Counted from the stretch's first letter, positions 1-6,558 are shown. The stretch is DNA of 11,083 nt from Clostridia bacterium (GCA_017504735.1 JAFVQP010000188.1:1-11083); one strand, 5' to 3'. The notes: generated by a model not told the origin, from the letters alone. A program made the numbers and translations.

Positions 1-1109
1 ACCAGGCTCAAATCACCAGGCGTTGCGCTCAAGGTAGGAACTGTAAAGGATTCCGCAACACGAGAAGGGGTACTTCTGCGGCCGCGGATCAAATCGCCAA
101 AGCGTTGTACAATGATACCGCCGCCGAGCATATTGCTTAAACGTGCAATCGATTCGCCATAGCCATTGGAATCGTGGAACGGTTCGGAGAAATGTTTCGA
201 AACAAGCAATGCAAAGTTGGTGTTCCCCGTTTGCTTTGCAGGGTCTTCGTAACTGTGTCCGTTTACCGTGATGATGCCGTTGGTATTTTCACTTACCACT
301 GCACCCTTGGGATTCATACAAAAAGTACGTACCTTATCCCCGTATTTTTGCGTACGGTAAACAATCTTACTTTCATACAATTCATTGGTAATATGCGAGA
401 AAATTTCCGCAGGAATTTCCACGCGCACACCGATGTCCACGCGGTTGGATTTTGTACCGATTTCCATTTCGTCGCATACCTGCTGCATCCATTTGCTGCC
501 GCTACGCCCTACAGAGATGATGCAATAAGCACTCTCAAACGCATCCTTTTTGGTGAAAATACGATAACCGTCTTCCGTCTTTTCCACCTTGGTAACGGGA
601 GTATCAAAGTAAAAATCTACTTTATTTTTCAACTCGTTATAGAGATTTTCCAACACGACGTAATTGATATCCGTACCCAAATGTCTTACCGATGCATCCA
701 ACAGGTGCAAATCGTTTTGCATGCAAAGTTTTTTAAATTGCGAACCTGCCGTCGAGTACAATTTGGTGCCTTCCCCGCCGTAACGCATATTGATTTCGTC
801 CACGTAATGCATCAATTCGAGGGCTTTTTGCTTGCCCAAATATTCATACAGCGTACCGCCAAAATCGTTGGTGATATTGTATTTCCCATCGGAAAATGCA
901 CCTGCGCCGCCAAAACCGCTCATAATCGAACAGCTTTTACAGTTGATACAGCTTTTCACCTTTTCTCCGTCGATGGGACACTTACGTTTGTGCAAAGCGT
1001 GACCGCTTTCAAATACCGCCACCTTCAAATCTTTATTTTCACGCGTCAACTCATATGCGGAAAAAATACCGCCAGGGCCTGCGCCGATAATGATAACGTC
1101 ATATTTCAT
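1..1109 (-). CDS. FAD-dependent dehydrogenase (COG2509-like), C-terminus beyond left edge
   Basis: This gene has no stop in the window: 369 codons are visible from the ATG at 1109-1107 to the left edge. The protein opens with a Rossmann dinucleotide-binding motif, IIIGAGPGG (residues 6-14), with an acidic E34 at the end of the second strand, which fits binding of FAD ribose. A cysteine cluster follows (C44, C54, C57, C60) and leads into a glycine-rich stretch, SGFGGAGAFSDGK (64-76), typical of the uncharacterised FAD-dependent dehydrogenase family COG2509. Members are cytosolic flavoproteins with no agreed substrate. The start is fixed by AGGAGG at 1118-1123 and a strong promoter upstream. 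The four cysteines could hold a metal or Fe-S cluster, but that is inference. The assignment to a flavin oxidoreductase is firm; the physiological role is unknown. The gene diverges from the nucleotidase-kinase fusion at 1307. Confidence 0.88.
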   Translation of the reverse strand, partial: MKYDVIIIGAGPGGIFSAYELTRENKDLKVAVFESGHALHKRKCPIDGEKVKSCINCKSCSIMSGFGGAGAFSDGKYNITNDFGGTLYEYLGKQKALELMHYVDEINMRYGGEGTKLYSTAGSQFKKLCMQNDLHLLDASVRHLGTDINYVVLENLYNELKNKVDFYFDTPVTKVEKTEDGYRIFTKKDAFESAYCIISVGRSGSKWMQQVCDEMEIGTKSNRVDIGVRVEIPAEIFSHITNELYESKIVYRTQKYGDKVRTFCMNPKGAVVSENTNGIITVNGHSYEDPAKQTGNTNFALLVSKHFSEPFHDSNGYGESIARLSNMLGGGIIVQRFGDLIRGRRSTPSRVAESFTVPTLSATPGDLSL

Positions 1110-1165
1110 AATATCTTCCTCCTACACGTCAAATCACTGCTTACCATATTTATAACACAACGTGC

Positions 1166-1194
1166 ATTATATCACATTCTTCTCTTTTTTTCAA
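1166..1194 (-). promoter_or_regulatory. Sigma-A promoter of the FAD-dehydrogenase gene
   Basis: Read on the minus strand there is TTGAAA (1189-1194), 17 bases, then TATAAT (1166-1171). The -10 is perfect and the -35 differs from TTGACA at one position. Transcription would begin near 1159, giving a leader of about 50 nt before the ATG at 1109. Confidence 0.8.
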
Positions 1195-1245
1195 GGGTAA
1201 AATGAAAGAAAAATAAGATTTTTACATATAATTTTAAAAAAGGTA

Positions 1246-1274
1246 TTGATTTTTATTTCATTTTGCGGTATAAT
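1246..1274 (+). promoter_or_regulatory. Sigma-A promoter of the nucleotidase-kinase fusion gene
   Basis: TTGATT (1246-1251), a 17-base spacer and a perfect TATAAT (1269-1274). Transcription would start near 1281, about 26 nt before the ATG at 1307; AGGAGG at 1296-1301 is the ribosome binding site. The promoter is back to back with that of the flavoprotein gene but shares no boxes with it. Confidence 0.8.
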
Positions 1275-1306
1275 ACCTTCCCTAGCAGTAGAAAAAGGAG
1301 GAAAAT

Positions 1307-2419
1307 ATGAATAGAAAATATCGCCTTTCGACGGCGCTGGACATCGACGATTTGTTGATGGAATGTACAGCATACGCCATTCGTTTGGCAAATGAAAAAT
1401 ATAAATTCGATCCCCCGCTCAGCATGTATGAAATTACGGGGTGGGGTCCCCTTGGCACGCGTGCGGACGCCATTAGGGAGTATTTCAACGACCCTGAATT
1501 TTACCGCACACAACCCGTGATTGAGGGCGCGAAGGAATTTGTGGAAAAGCTGTCCACCATGACCGAAGTTTTCGTTTCCACCGCCATTCCGCCCGAATTT
1601 ATGGGGATCCGCGCAAAGCGTATTATGGAAGAGTTCCCTCAAATCCCCGCCGATCACATTTACATGGGCTCACGCAAGGATAAAATCCACGTGGATATCC
1701 TCTTCGATGACGCTATGCACAACGTAATGCGGTCAAATGCACGCTATCCCATCTTGATGCGCCGTCCTTGGAATGCGGCTGCAACGGGTATGATGGCGGT
1801 GAATACCTACGACGAATTTTTGAAATTTGTCGAAGTCATCAGTGACAGCTACAACGTCAACCAAAAACGCTATTCCTTAGATGAACCGAGCATCGTGGTG
1901 TTGGTCGGCCCTTCGGGTTGCGGTAAATCGAAAATCGCCACCCGTGTATTGGAAAAGACCGACCGCTTTGAAAAATTAATCAGCTACACCACCAACGATC
2001 CTACCGCTGTGGAAATGAACAGCTGGTATAACTACGTAGACATCGACACCTTCCACGAAATGTGCGAAAGCGGCGAAATGTTCCAATCCACCATGTACGC
2101 AGGGCATGCGTACGGTTCCCGCAAGTCGGACATCGAGGCAATCCTTGCCAAAGGCAAACACGTCATGACCACGATGGATATTTGCGGTGCTATGTCTTTG
2201 AAGACAAACTTCCCCAACGTCACCACCATCTATATTCAGCGTGACAAACGGGCGTTGTTGAACTCAATTTTACGCAAAAACTCTTCTTACGATGATAAAA
2301 TCAATCGTATTATCGCCATCGAACCTGAGCTGAAGAATGCGGAAATTTGCGATTACGTTATTGAGTTTGATAATTACAGCGACGCTGTTAGCCAACTTCG
2401 TAAAATTTTAGGCGTATAA
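1307..2419 (+). CDS. Fusion of 5'(3')-nucleotidase (HAD/NT5C-like) and guanylate-kinase-like domains
   Basis: The 370-residue protein has two nucleotide-handling domains. Residues ~5-178 resemble the HAD-type 5'-deoxynucleotidase family (NT5C). They show a DxD-type nucleophile motif LDIDDLL (D12, D14), S91/T92 after a hydrophobic strand, lysines K124/K126 and the acidic pair D134-D135 in FDDAMHN. Residues ~193-370 are guanylate-kinase-like: P-loop GPSGCGKS (201-208), a lid region near R323-R334 and the conserved D291 and G294-A295. The GMP-binding signature TTRxPR reads TTNDPT (228-233), so both base-phosphate arginines are absent. The acidic residue of the FxEW-type motif is Q260. Y269 and S271 of the YGS motif remain. 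The ATP site therefore looks intact while the acceptor site is altered. It may act on a different nucleotide, couple hydrolysis and phosphorylation, or be regulatory. The ATG is set by AGGAGG at 1296-1301. The gene is monocistronic, ending at the terminator at 2434. Confidence 0.85.
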   Translation: MNRKYRLSTALDIDDLLMECTAYAIRLANEKYKFDPPLSMYEITGWGPLGTRADAIREYFNDPEFYRTQPVIEGAKEFVEKLSTMTEVFVSTAIPPEFMGIRAKRIMEEFPQIPADHIYMGSRKDKIHVDILFDDAMHNVMRSNARYPILMRRPWNAAATGMMAVNTYDEFLKFVEVISDSYNVNQKRYSLDEPSIVVLVGPSGCGKSKIATRVLEKTDRFEKLISYTTNDPTAVEMNSWYNYVDIDTFHEMCESGEMFQSTMYAGHAYGSRKSDIEAILAKGKHVMTTMDICGAMSLKTNFPNVTTIYIQRDKRALLNSILRKNSSYDDKINRIIAIEPELKNAEICDYVIEFDNYSDAVSQLRKILGV

Positions 2420-2433
2420 GTGTATAGACGCAG

Positions 2434-2464
2434 AAAAACGCACCTCGTTTGAGGTGCGTTTTTA
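2434..2464. terminator. Bidirectional rho-independent terminator between convergent genes
   Basis: A perfect 13-bp stem, AAAAACGCACCTC (2434-2446) pairing with 2451-2463, closes a GTTT loop. The A-run on one side and T-run on the other give a U-tract in either direction, so it can end both the fusion gene (stop at 2419) and the mannosidase gene (stop at 2467). Confidence 0.9.
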
Positions 2465-2466
2465 TT

Positions 2467-4860
2467 TTAGACAGGCATGCTGTCGTGATATACTTTGCCT
2501 TGGCCGCCCTTAAATACGACGGACACGACTTCGCCCTTATGGACGATATCTTCCACCCCAGCGTCCCCCACCTGTAAGCGGAAGGATTCCTCTTTGTCCG
2601 CAGGGTTGTAAATACGCGCGATCACTTCCCCCTTATCGTTGGTGTGGCAGTTAGTCAACACCGCATTTCCCGTCAAGGTAACGCCCGTAAACGGCTTACT
2701 TTCCTTGCCCGTCGGAAAGACGTTGACCGCATAGGGAAGCTGGTTGAAAAGCTCTGCCATGCGGTAGATTTCCGAGACTTCTCCATTGTATAAACGAAGA
2801 TTGAACACATACCTGCCCCCGTCAATTCGAGGCAAGTAGCGATCTTCAGGGTATAATTGCAAATCCCCGATGGGGTGGAAACAATACCCCGCGCCGCGCA
2901 ACAAAGTGAGGCAAATGTGCGCATTTTCCACCTTGCCCGAATACACGCCATCATTGATAACCGCAAAAATTTTGCCCTGCTTGTTCCGTACACCAAACCA
3001 TTTCTGGAAGACGCATTCACAATTGGGTTTTTCCTCAAATACGAAGGGACCGTCCCCCACCGCAACGCCATCCTTAAATTCTTCAGGTAAAGGAATTTTT
3101 ACGCGCAAAAGCTTGTTCTTTTCCGCAAATTCCGCCGTCACTTTCATGTCGATATAGGGGAAGTTTTGATACTTCTTCACCTGCAAAATCGCCTTGCTAT
3201 TGCCGTTCGTGTACATGCCCTCATAGGTAGAAAGCACCACACCCTTTTCAATCCTACGCTCGCAGGCAATTTCTTCCTTTAAGGCACAAAAATCGGAAAT
3301 TTCCGCACCCGTCATTTCGCGCATTTCCACAGGTCTTTCCCCCATGGCAAGCAATTCTTTATCACTCATACCCCAAGGGTCGGCGGTATCGTCATACACC
3401 TCAAACGCGGGTTTTGCAAATACCCCGTCCATCGGGCAGGGCTCTGCCAAAGGAATGGGCTTTCGAGGGTCGGCGGATACCTTAATTTCAAATCTCGTCA
3501 AAGACATGGGTGCCAGTTTTCCCTCAAATACCACTTTTTTGCGCCAGTCCAAATTGAGGGTAGATTCTTCTTTTATGCACTGCGAGGATACCTCTTCCCC
3601 TTGATAATACACGTGGGGAACGTAGCGCACAGCAGGATCCCAGTTTTGATTTTCGAGCATGAATTCCACCTCGATAGGCGCCGTCACCTCGTAGGGTGCA
3701 TAGTTGAAAACAAACACGGGAAATTCCCCTATCTTTGCGCAGCCTTGGCTCATCGCCATACGCAAAAATGCCTTTGTGCGGTAATCACGGCTGATTTTTT
3801 CCGCCAAGGATAAGGCGCATAAGCCCTCTCTTTCCCCTTCTTCCACGCAAGTTCCAGGCAGGATATCGTGGAAGGTAGCAAGCAAAATTTTCTTCTCTGC
3901 CGCCTTTAAATCGGTCAAGTCAAACTCTATACCGTTCAATTTCGCCGCCGCGAGCATTTTTTCCGTTGCATAGAACATATTTTCCGCACGGCGGAAGCCT
4001 TGTTTGATGCGCGCCATGGACGAATAACACCCAGGCATACAGGTAACGAGCGAGGTCTTCACTTCACCGCTCACCAAAGGTTGGTCGGCAAACAATGCCT
4101 CGGGGGAACTGTGGATAATTTCCGTATCCTCTATCTTCAATGCGGCAATGTCCCGCAGGTCTTTTCTCGACGGCCCGCCGCCGTGGTTGCCTACCCCCCA
4201 AAGGGAATAATCCACGTCTTCCATACCGTCACGGCTTTCCGTTGTCCCCTCAGCGCCAAGCATCCACACAGACGAGCCTGCCGCCTCGTTTTTAATTTTC
4301 TCCGCCGCCGTCCCAAGCAGGTTGCCATAGGTTTCGCTGTTGGTCGCAATAACCGAGCTACCATCAGGGGAAGTCCATTTGTAAAAACGCCCGGGATAGG
4401 TGAATTGCGCGTCCTTTCTCGGACGGCAAGCCATATACGCCGTGTAGCCGTTTTTCGACAAGATTTGCGGCAAGCCCACGCTATGTCCGAAGGAGTCGAA
4501 ATTATACGCCACGGTCGGCTCAACGCCGAATTTTTCCGCAAAGTACCCCTTCCCGACGCTGATTTGGCGCACGAAAGTTTCCCCCGACGGCATATTGCAA
4601 TCGGGCTGTAAATACCAACCGCCGACGATTTTCCATTTCCCCTCTTTCACCAAACCTTGTATTCTTGTAAAAAGGTCGGGCGCGCTTTCCTCGATGGCTT
4701 CGTACACCATCGCTTCGTTATGGCAAAAAATATAGTCAAATTCCTCTAACAAATCCGCCGCCGATTGAAAGGTAGCGATTGCCGCGGCAATCCCCTCGTC
4801 CCATGTCCATTGCCAAATCGGATCGATATGCGAGGTACAAATTAAGTGCAGTTTCTTCAT
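2467..4860 (-). CDS. Glycoside hydrolase family 38 alpha-mannosidase-like enzyme
   Basis: A 797-residue cytosolic protein with no signal peptide or membrane segment. GH38 enzymes are zinc-dependent retaining alpha-mannosidases. The zinc and nucleophile pattern is present: H11 and D13 in the N-terminal SHIDPIW motif, D122 in NFDSFGHS (the position of the catalytic nucleophile/zinc ligand) and H331 in FHDILPGT. A glycine-rich GVGNHGGGPS (222-231) corresponds to the conserved active-site loop usually written GxGDGGGGPT, here with N225-H226 in place of D-G. The catalytic part covers roughly residues 1-340; the rest is the beta-rich C-terminal region typical of the family. Length suits compact bacterial members. 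No transporter is nearby, so the substrate would be an imported oligosaccharide or glycoside. The gene lies 116 bp downstream of the creatininase-like gene on the same strand. Its own start region has a TATAAT (4881-4886) but only a weak ribosome binding site (AGGATGGTG). Exact linkage specificity cannot be read. Confidence 0.9.
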   Translation of the reverse strand: MKKLHLICTSHIDPIWQWTWDEGIAAAIATFQSAADLLEEFDYIFCHNEAMVYEAIEESAPDLFTRIQGLVKEGKWKIVGGWYLQPDCNMPSGETFVRQISVGKGYFAEKFGVEPTVAYNFDSFGHSVGLPQILSKNGYTAYMACRPRKDAQFTYPGRFYKWTSPDGSSVIATNSETYGNLLGTAAEKIKNEAAGSSVWMLGAEGTTESRDGMEDVDYSLWGVGNHGGGPSRKDLRDIAALKIEDTEIIHSSPEALFADQPLVSGEVKTSLVTCMPGCYSSMARIKQGFRRAENMFYATEKMLAAAKLNGIEFDLTDLKAAEKKILLATFHDILPGTCVEEGEREGLCALSLAEKISRDYRTKAFLRMAMSQGCAKIGEFPVFVFNYAPYEVTAPIEVEFMLENQNWDPAVRYVPHVYYQGEEVSSQCIKEESTLNLDWRKKVVFEGKLAPMSLTRFEIKVSADPRKPIPLAEPCPMDGVFAKPAFEVYDDTADPWGMSDKELLAMGERPVEMREMTGAEISDFCALKEEIACERRIEKGVVLSTYEGMYTNGNSKAILQVKKYQNFPYIDMKVTAEFAEKNKLLRVKIPLPEEFKDGVAVGDGPFVFEEKPNCECVFQKWFGVRNKQGKIFAVINDGVYSGKVENAHICLTLLRGAGYCFHPIGDLQLYPEDRYLPRIDGGRYVFNLRLYNGEVSEIYRMAELFNQLPYAVNVFPTGKESKPFTGVTLTGNAVLTNCHTNDKGEVIARIYNPADKEESFRLQVGDAGVEDIVHKGEVVSVVFKGGQGKVYHDSMPV

Positions 4861-4880
4861 AATAACACCATCCTGCCCCT

Positions 4881-4886
4881 ATTATA
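4881..4886 (-). promoter_or_regulatory. Candidate -10 box of the mannosidase gene
   Basis: On the minus strand a perfect TATAAT lies 20 nt upstream of the ATG. No convincing -35 hexamer exists at 16-18 bp, so this is either a weak or activator-dependent promoter, or a chance AT-rich match within read-through from the upstream genes. Confidence 0.4.
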
Positions 4887-4921
4887 CATTAAAATTTTTT
4901 ATTTTTTCTTGCGTTAAATTC

Positions 4922-4953
4922 ACGATTTTTTATAAAAAATATCGTTTTTTTTA
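4922..4953 (+). terminator. AT-rich hairpin with T-tract, plus-strand orientation
   Basis: ACGAT-T5 (4922-4931) pairs with A5-t-ATCGT (4935-4945), with one bulged T, and is followed by eight Ts (4945-4952). The U-tract exists only for plus-strand transcripts, although the flanking genes are on the minus strand. It could stop antisense transcription. Downstream on the minus strand it is followed by GAATTT, so it is a poor terminator for the creatininase-like gene. Confidence 0.35.
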
Positions 4954-4976
4954 TTTACTTGACTCTCTTCCGCATT

Positions 4977-5711
4977 TTACTTAATCGCTTCTTTCAAATA
5001 CGCCAAGGCTTTTTCCACCATTTCATCGCCAAGGGATTTGTTTGCCTCTCTTGCACTTTCGGTGAACCAGTGTTTGATATCGTCGATGCGATCAAGCTTA
5101 ATACAATCAGGATACAACGCCATCAAAATGGAGCTTTCGTACTTACCAGCATGATCGTAACCCGTTGCATTTTGCACCGCCGTACTCATCGTAGGGATGA
5201 CCTTAATCCACGAGAAGGGGTTGTTTGCGCCCTCTAATTCCTCGTAGTAGTTTGCATAAGATTCGCTCCCCCACCAGCCTTCGCCAAGCGTTTCTTCCAA
5301 ATATTCCATCGTTGCACGCTTCGCCGCCGTACGGTAACAAAGGGTCATGGGCATTTCACTTTCCTGTTCAAATTGATGGTGAATGACCACGTAGATATTT
5401 CTAAAGCCCGAATAGAGCATACTCTTGAACACGTAATACACGTAATCCTCAAAAGCGCGTTCAGGCACGTGGACCGTACCGCTCTTTCTACCGCCCACCG
5501 CATAGCTTGCAGGGCTGTACGAAATCGTCGGCGCAATCATAATCTCCTTTTCTTGAGCAAGCTTTTTCACTAAGCCTTCCGCCACGAGCGTATCGCAACC
5601 ATAAGAACAGTGCGCACCGTGATATTCTACCGTACCGCCTACGATAACGAGGGGAATGTTATTCTTTTTTACATAATCCGTTTCACGGGGAAAGGAATGG
5701 TCTAAAATCAT
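4977..5711 (-). CDS. Creatininase-family metal-dependent hydrolase
   Basis: A 244-residue soluble protein of the creatininase family, the usual length. Members are metal-dependent amidohydrolases acting on cyclic amides and related rings: creatininase itself, FAPy deformylase, the mycofactocin protease MftE and the inositol-pathway hydrolase IolN. Visible ligands are E29 and H31 in GGTVEYHGAH, D40 in GCDTL, and E192 in the C-terminal DHAGKYESS motif (186-194). The third conserved block, NGHGGN or NGHYEN in relatives, reads HHQFEQ (111-116). In a straight alignment the metal His falls on Q113 while E115 is kept; a one-residue shift would instead put H112 there. The ATG at 5711 is set by AAGGAG just upstream, itself directly after repeat copy A, so expression may depend on the promoter-like core in that repeat. 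Its neighbours (creatinase-fold, ASRT and mannosidase genes) leave creatinine-like or sugar-derived substrates possible. Family certain, substrate unknown. Confidence 0.88.
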   Translation of the reverse strand: MILDHSFPRETDYVKKNNIPLVIVGGTVEYHGAHCSYGCDTLVAEGLVKKLAQEKEIMIAPTISYSPASYAVGGRKSGTVHVPERAFEDYVYYVFKSMLYSGFRNIYVVIHHQFEQESEMPMTLCYRTAAKRATMEYLEETLGEGWWGSESYANYYEELEGANNPFSWIKVIPTMSTAVQNATGYDHAGKYESSILMALYPDCIKLDRIDDIKHWFTESAREANKSLGDEMVEKALAYLKEAIK

Positions 5712-5729
5712 TATTTTACTCCTTAAAAT

Positions 5730-5864
5730 AGTGAAGTTTTTACTTTGTAAAAGTGAAGTTTATTACATAAGTGAAGTTGCACCTATGGTGCAGTGAAGTT
5801 TTTTCTCTTTGATAAAAAGTGAATGCCATTATAAATAACAGCCACAACTTGGGCAAACTTCACC
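5730..5864. repeat. Hairpin-spaced 9-mer repeat, copy A (truncated)
   Basis: Four copies of AGTGAAGTT begin at 5730, 5752, 5770 and 5792, with a partial AGTGAA at 5818. They are separated by small palindromes: TTTACTTTGTAAA, TATTACATA, GCACCTATGGTGC and a TTTT..AAAA hairpin. After a non-palindromic core (about 5824-5845) comes one inverted unit, AACTTCACC (5856-5864). Over 122 bases the copy matches copy B with about eight differences by eye. It lacks seven bases of one hairpin and the last three inverted units of copy B. It lies 3' of the ASRT gene and 5' of the creatininase-like gene, ending just before the latter's ribosome binding site. Confidence 0.9.
5828..5856 (-). promoter_or_regulatory. 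Promoter-like core in repeat copy A
   Basis: On the minus strand TTGCCC (5851-5856), 17 bases, then TATAAT (5828-5833). The -10 is perfect and the -35 keeps TTG. It would start RNA near 5821, giving a leader of about 110 nt with several hairpins before the creatininase-like ATG at 5711. The same layout recurs in copy B. Confidence 0.5.
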
Positions 5865-5875
5865 TTATATACCTC

Positions 5876-5975
5876 AAACAACGCAGATACAAGCAGTTCA
5901 AGGCGCGGTGAGGAAGCGTACATAGACGTACGTGACCGAACCGCAACACTGAAATGCGCAGTATATCCGTTGTTT
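5876..5975. repeat. 100-bp imperfect palindrome, MITE/REP-like element
   Basis: The ends AAACAACG (5876-5883) and CGTTGTTT (5968-5975) are exact inverted repeats. Further pairing segments nest inside: GATA/TATC, TTCA/TGAA, GCGGT (5905-5909) with ACCGC (5940-5944), and an apical hairpin CGTAC (5917-5921) with GTACG (5928-5932) around a 6-base loop. There is no room for a protein. The right end overlaps the last base of the ASRT stop codon. It looks like a small non-autonomous mobile or repetitive element; no second copy is in the window. Confidence 0.65.
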
Positions 5976-6334
5976 TAATATGCAAGCGTCGTATAATACG
6001 CCAAGTTTGTCTGTCTGTTATCCAAACGACCGTACTGCACAACAATAGGTTGCGTGCTTTCGAGTTTCATTGCATACTGCGTTTCCAAAGGCACGATATA
6101 ACCGCACATATCGTCCGTATTGTTCATTCTAAAGCAACGCACGCGCTGGGGTTCTACTTCCCAAGTAATCCCCTCGTAAGCATCTTTATCCGCAAAGTAA
6201 AGTTTTACCTTAATCACCGCTTTTTCGTCCGTATCATTGACGATAATCACGCTTTCGTGGCCCTTCAACACACCTTCGCCCTCAGGGGGAAGTTCGCAAT
6301 CAGGGATAATCCAATCTTTTTTACCTACAATCAT
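5975..6334 (-). CDS. Sensory rhodopsin transducer (ASRT) family protein
   Basis: The 119 residues match the Anabaena sensory rhodopsin transducer family over its full length. Visible motifs are W8 and I10-P11-D12-C13 near the N-terminus, GHESV (25-29), YFADKD (46-51), VRCFRMN (65-71), the hallmark PIVVQYGRLDNRQ (96-108) and the terminal TTLAY. The family forms a small beta-sandwich oligomer. It was described as a rhodopsin partner in Anabaena, and comparative work has proposed that the wider family binds small molecules such as sugars. No rhodopsin or other photoreceptor gene is in this window, so a ligand-binding or accessory role in the catabolic locus is more likely. The ATG at 6334 follows AAGGAG (6341-6346) at six bases. 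The gene is flanked on both sides by the hairpin-spaced repeats, and its stop overlaps the 100-bp palindrome, yet the C-terminus appears complete. Family assignment is strong; function is inferred. Confidence 0.87.
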   Translation of the reverse strand: MIVGKKDWIIPDCELPPEGEGVLKGHESVIIVNDTDEKAVIKVKLYFADKDAYEGITWEVEPQRVRCFRMNNTDDMCGYIVPLETQYAMKLESTQPIVVQYGRLDNRQTNLAYYTTLAY

Positions 6335-6351
6335 AATGTACTCCTTATGGT

Positions 6352-6558
6352 AGTGAAGTTTTTACTTCGTAAAAGTGAAGTTTATTGCATAAGTGAAGTT
6401 GCACCTATGGTGCAGTGAAGTTTTTTATCTTCGATAAAAAGTGAATGCTTTTATAAATAACAGCCGTAACTTGCCCAAAGGGCAAACTTCACTTGAACCT
6501 CGTTCAAACTTCACTGTGTTGAAAACACAACTTATCTTGCCGTTCGGCAAACTTCACC
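6352..6558. repeat. Hairpin-spaced 9-mer repeat, copy B (complete, two-armed)
   Basis: The left arm has AGTGAAGTT at 6352, 6374, 6392 and 6414, then partial AGTGAA at 6440. The right arm has the complement, AACTTCACT, at 6485 and 6507, a degenerate unit at 6529, AACTTCACC at 6550 and a partial AACTT at 6468. Between units lie palindromes of 9-17 bases: TTTACTTCGTAAA, TATTGCATA, GCACCTATGGTGC, TTTTATCTTCGATAAAA, GCCCAAAGGGC, TGAACCTCGTTCA, GTGTTGAAAACAC and TTGCCGTTCGGCAA. The two arms can pair with each other through the 9-mers, leaving every palindrome as a side hairpin. The element fills nearly the whole gap between the M24 gene stop (6561) and the ASRT ribosome binding site. Confidence 0.92.
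6450..6478 (-). promoter_or_regulatory. Promoter-like core in repeat copy B
   Basis: On the minus strand TTGGGC (6473-6478), 17 bases, then TATAAA (6450-6455), pointing at the ASRT gene. The hexamers are weaker than in copy A, but position and spacing are the same. RNA would start near 6443 with a leader of about 109 nt. Confidence 0.45.

Noticed and set aside
1125..1165. Riboswitch in the ~50-nt leader of the flavoprotein gene
   Set aside because: The leader is too short and shows no stable paired elements or known aptamer motif.
174..1205. 343-residue plus-strand reading frame
   Set aside because: It is antisense to the flavoprotein gene, which has a Rossmann motif, ribosome binding site and consensus promoter. 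The plus-strand frame has no ribosome binding site and no recognisable domain.
4000..4611. 203-residue plus-strand reading frame
   Set aside because: It is antisense to the conserved catalytic part of the GH38 gene, with composition typical of a shadow frame.
5730..5826. CRISPR array
   Set aside because: The repeated unit is only 9 bases, intervals vary between 18 and 26, each spacer is itself a palindrome, the array inverts at its centre, and no cas gene is present.
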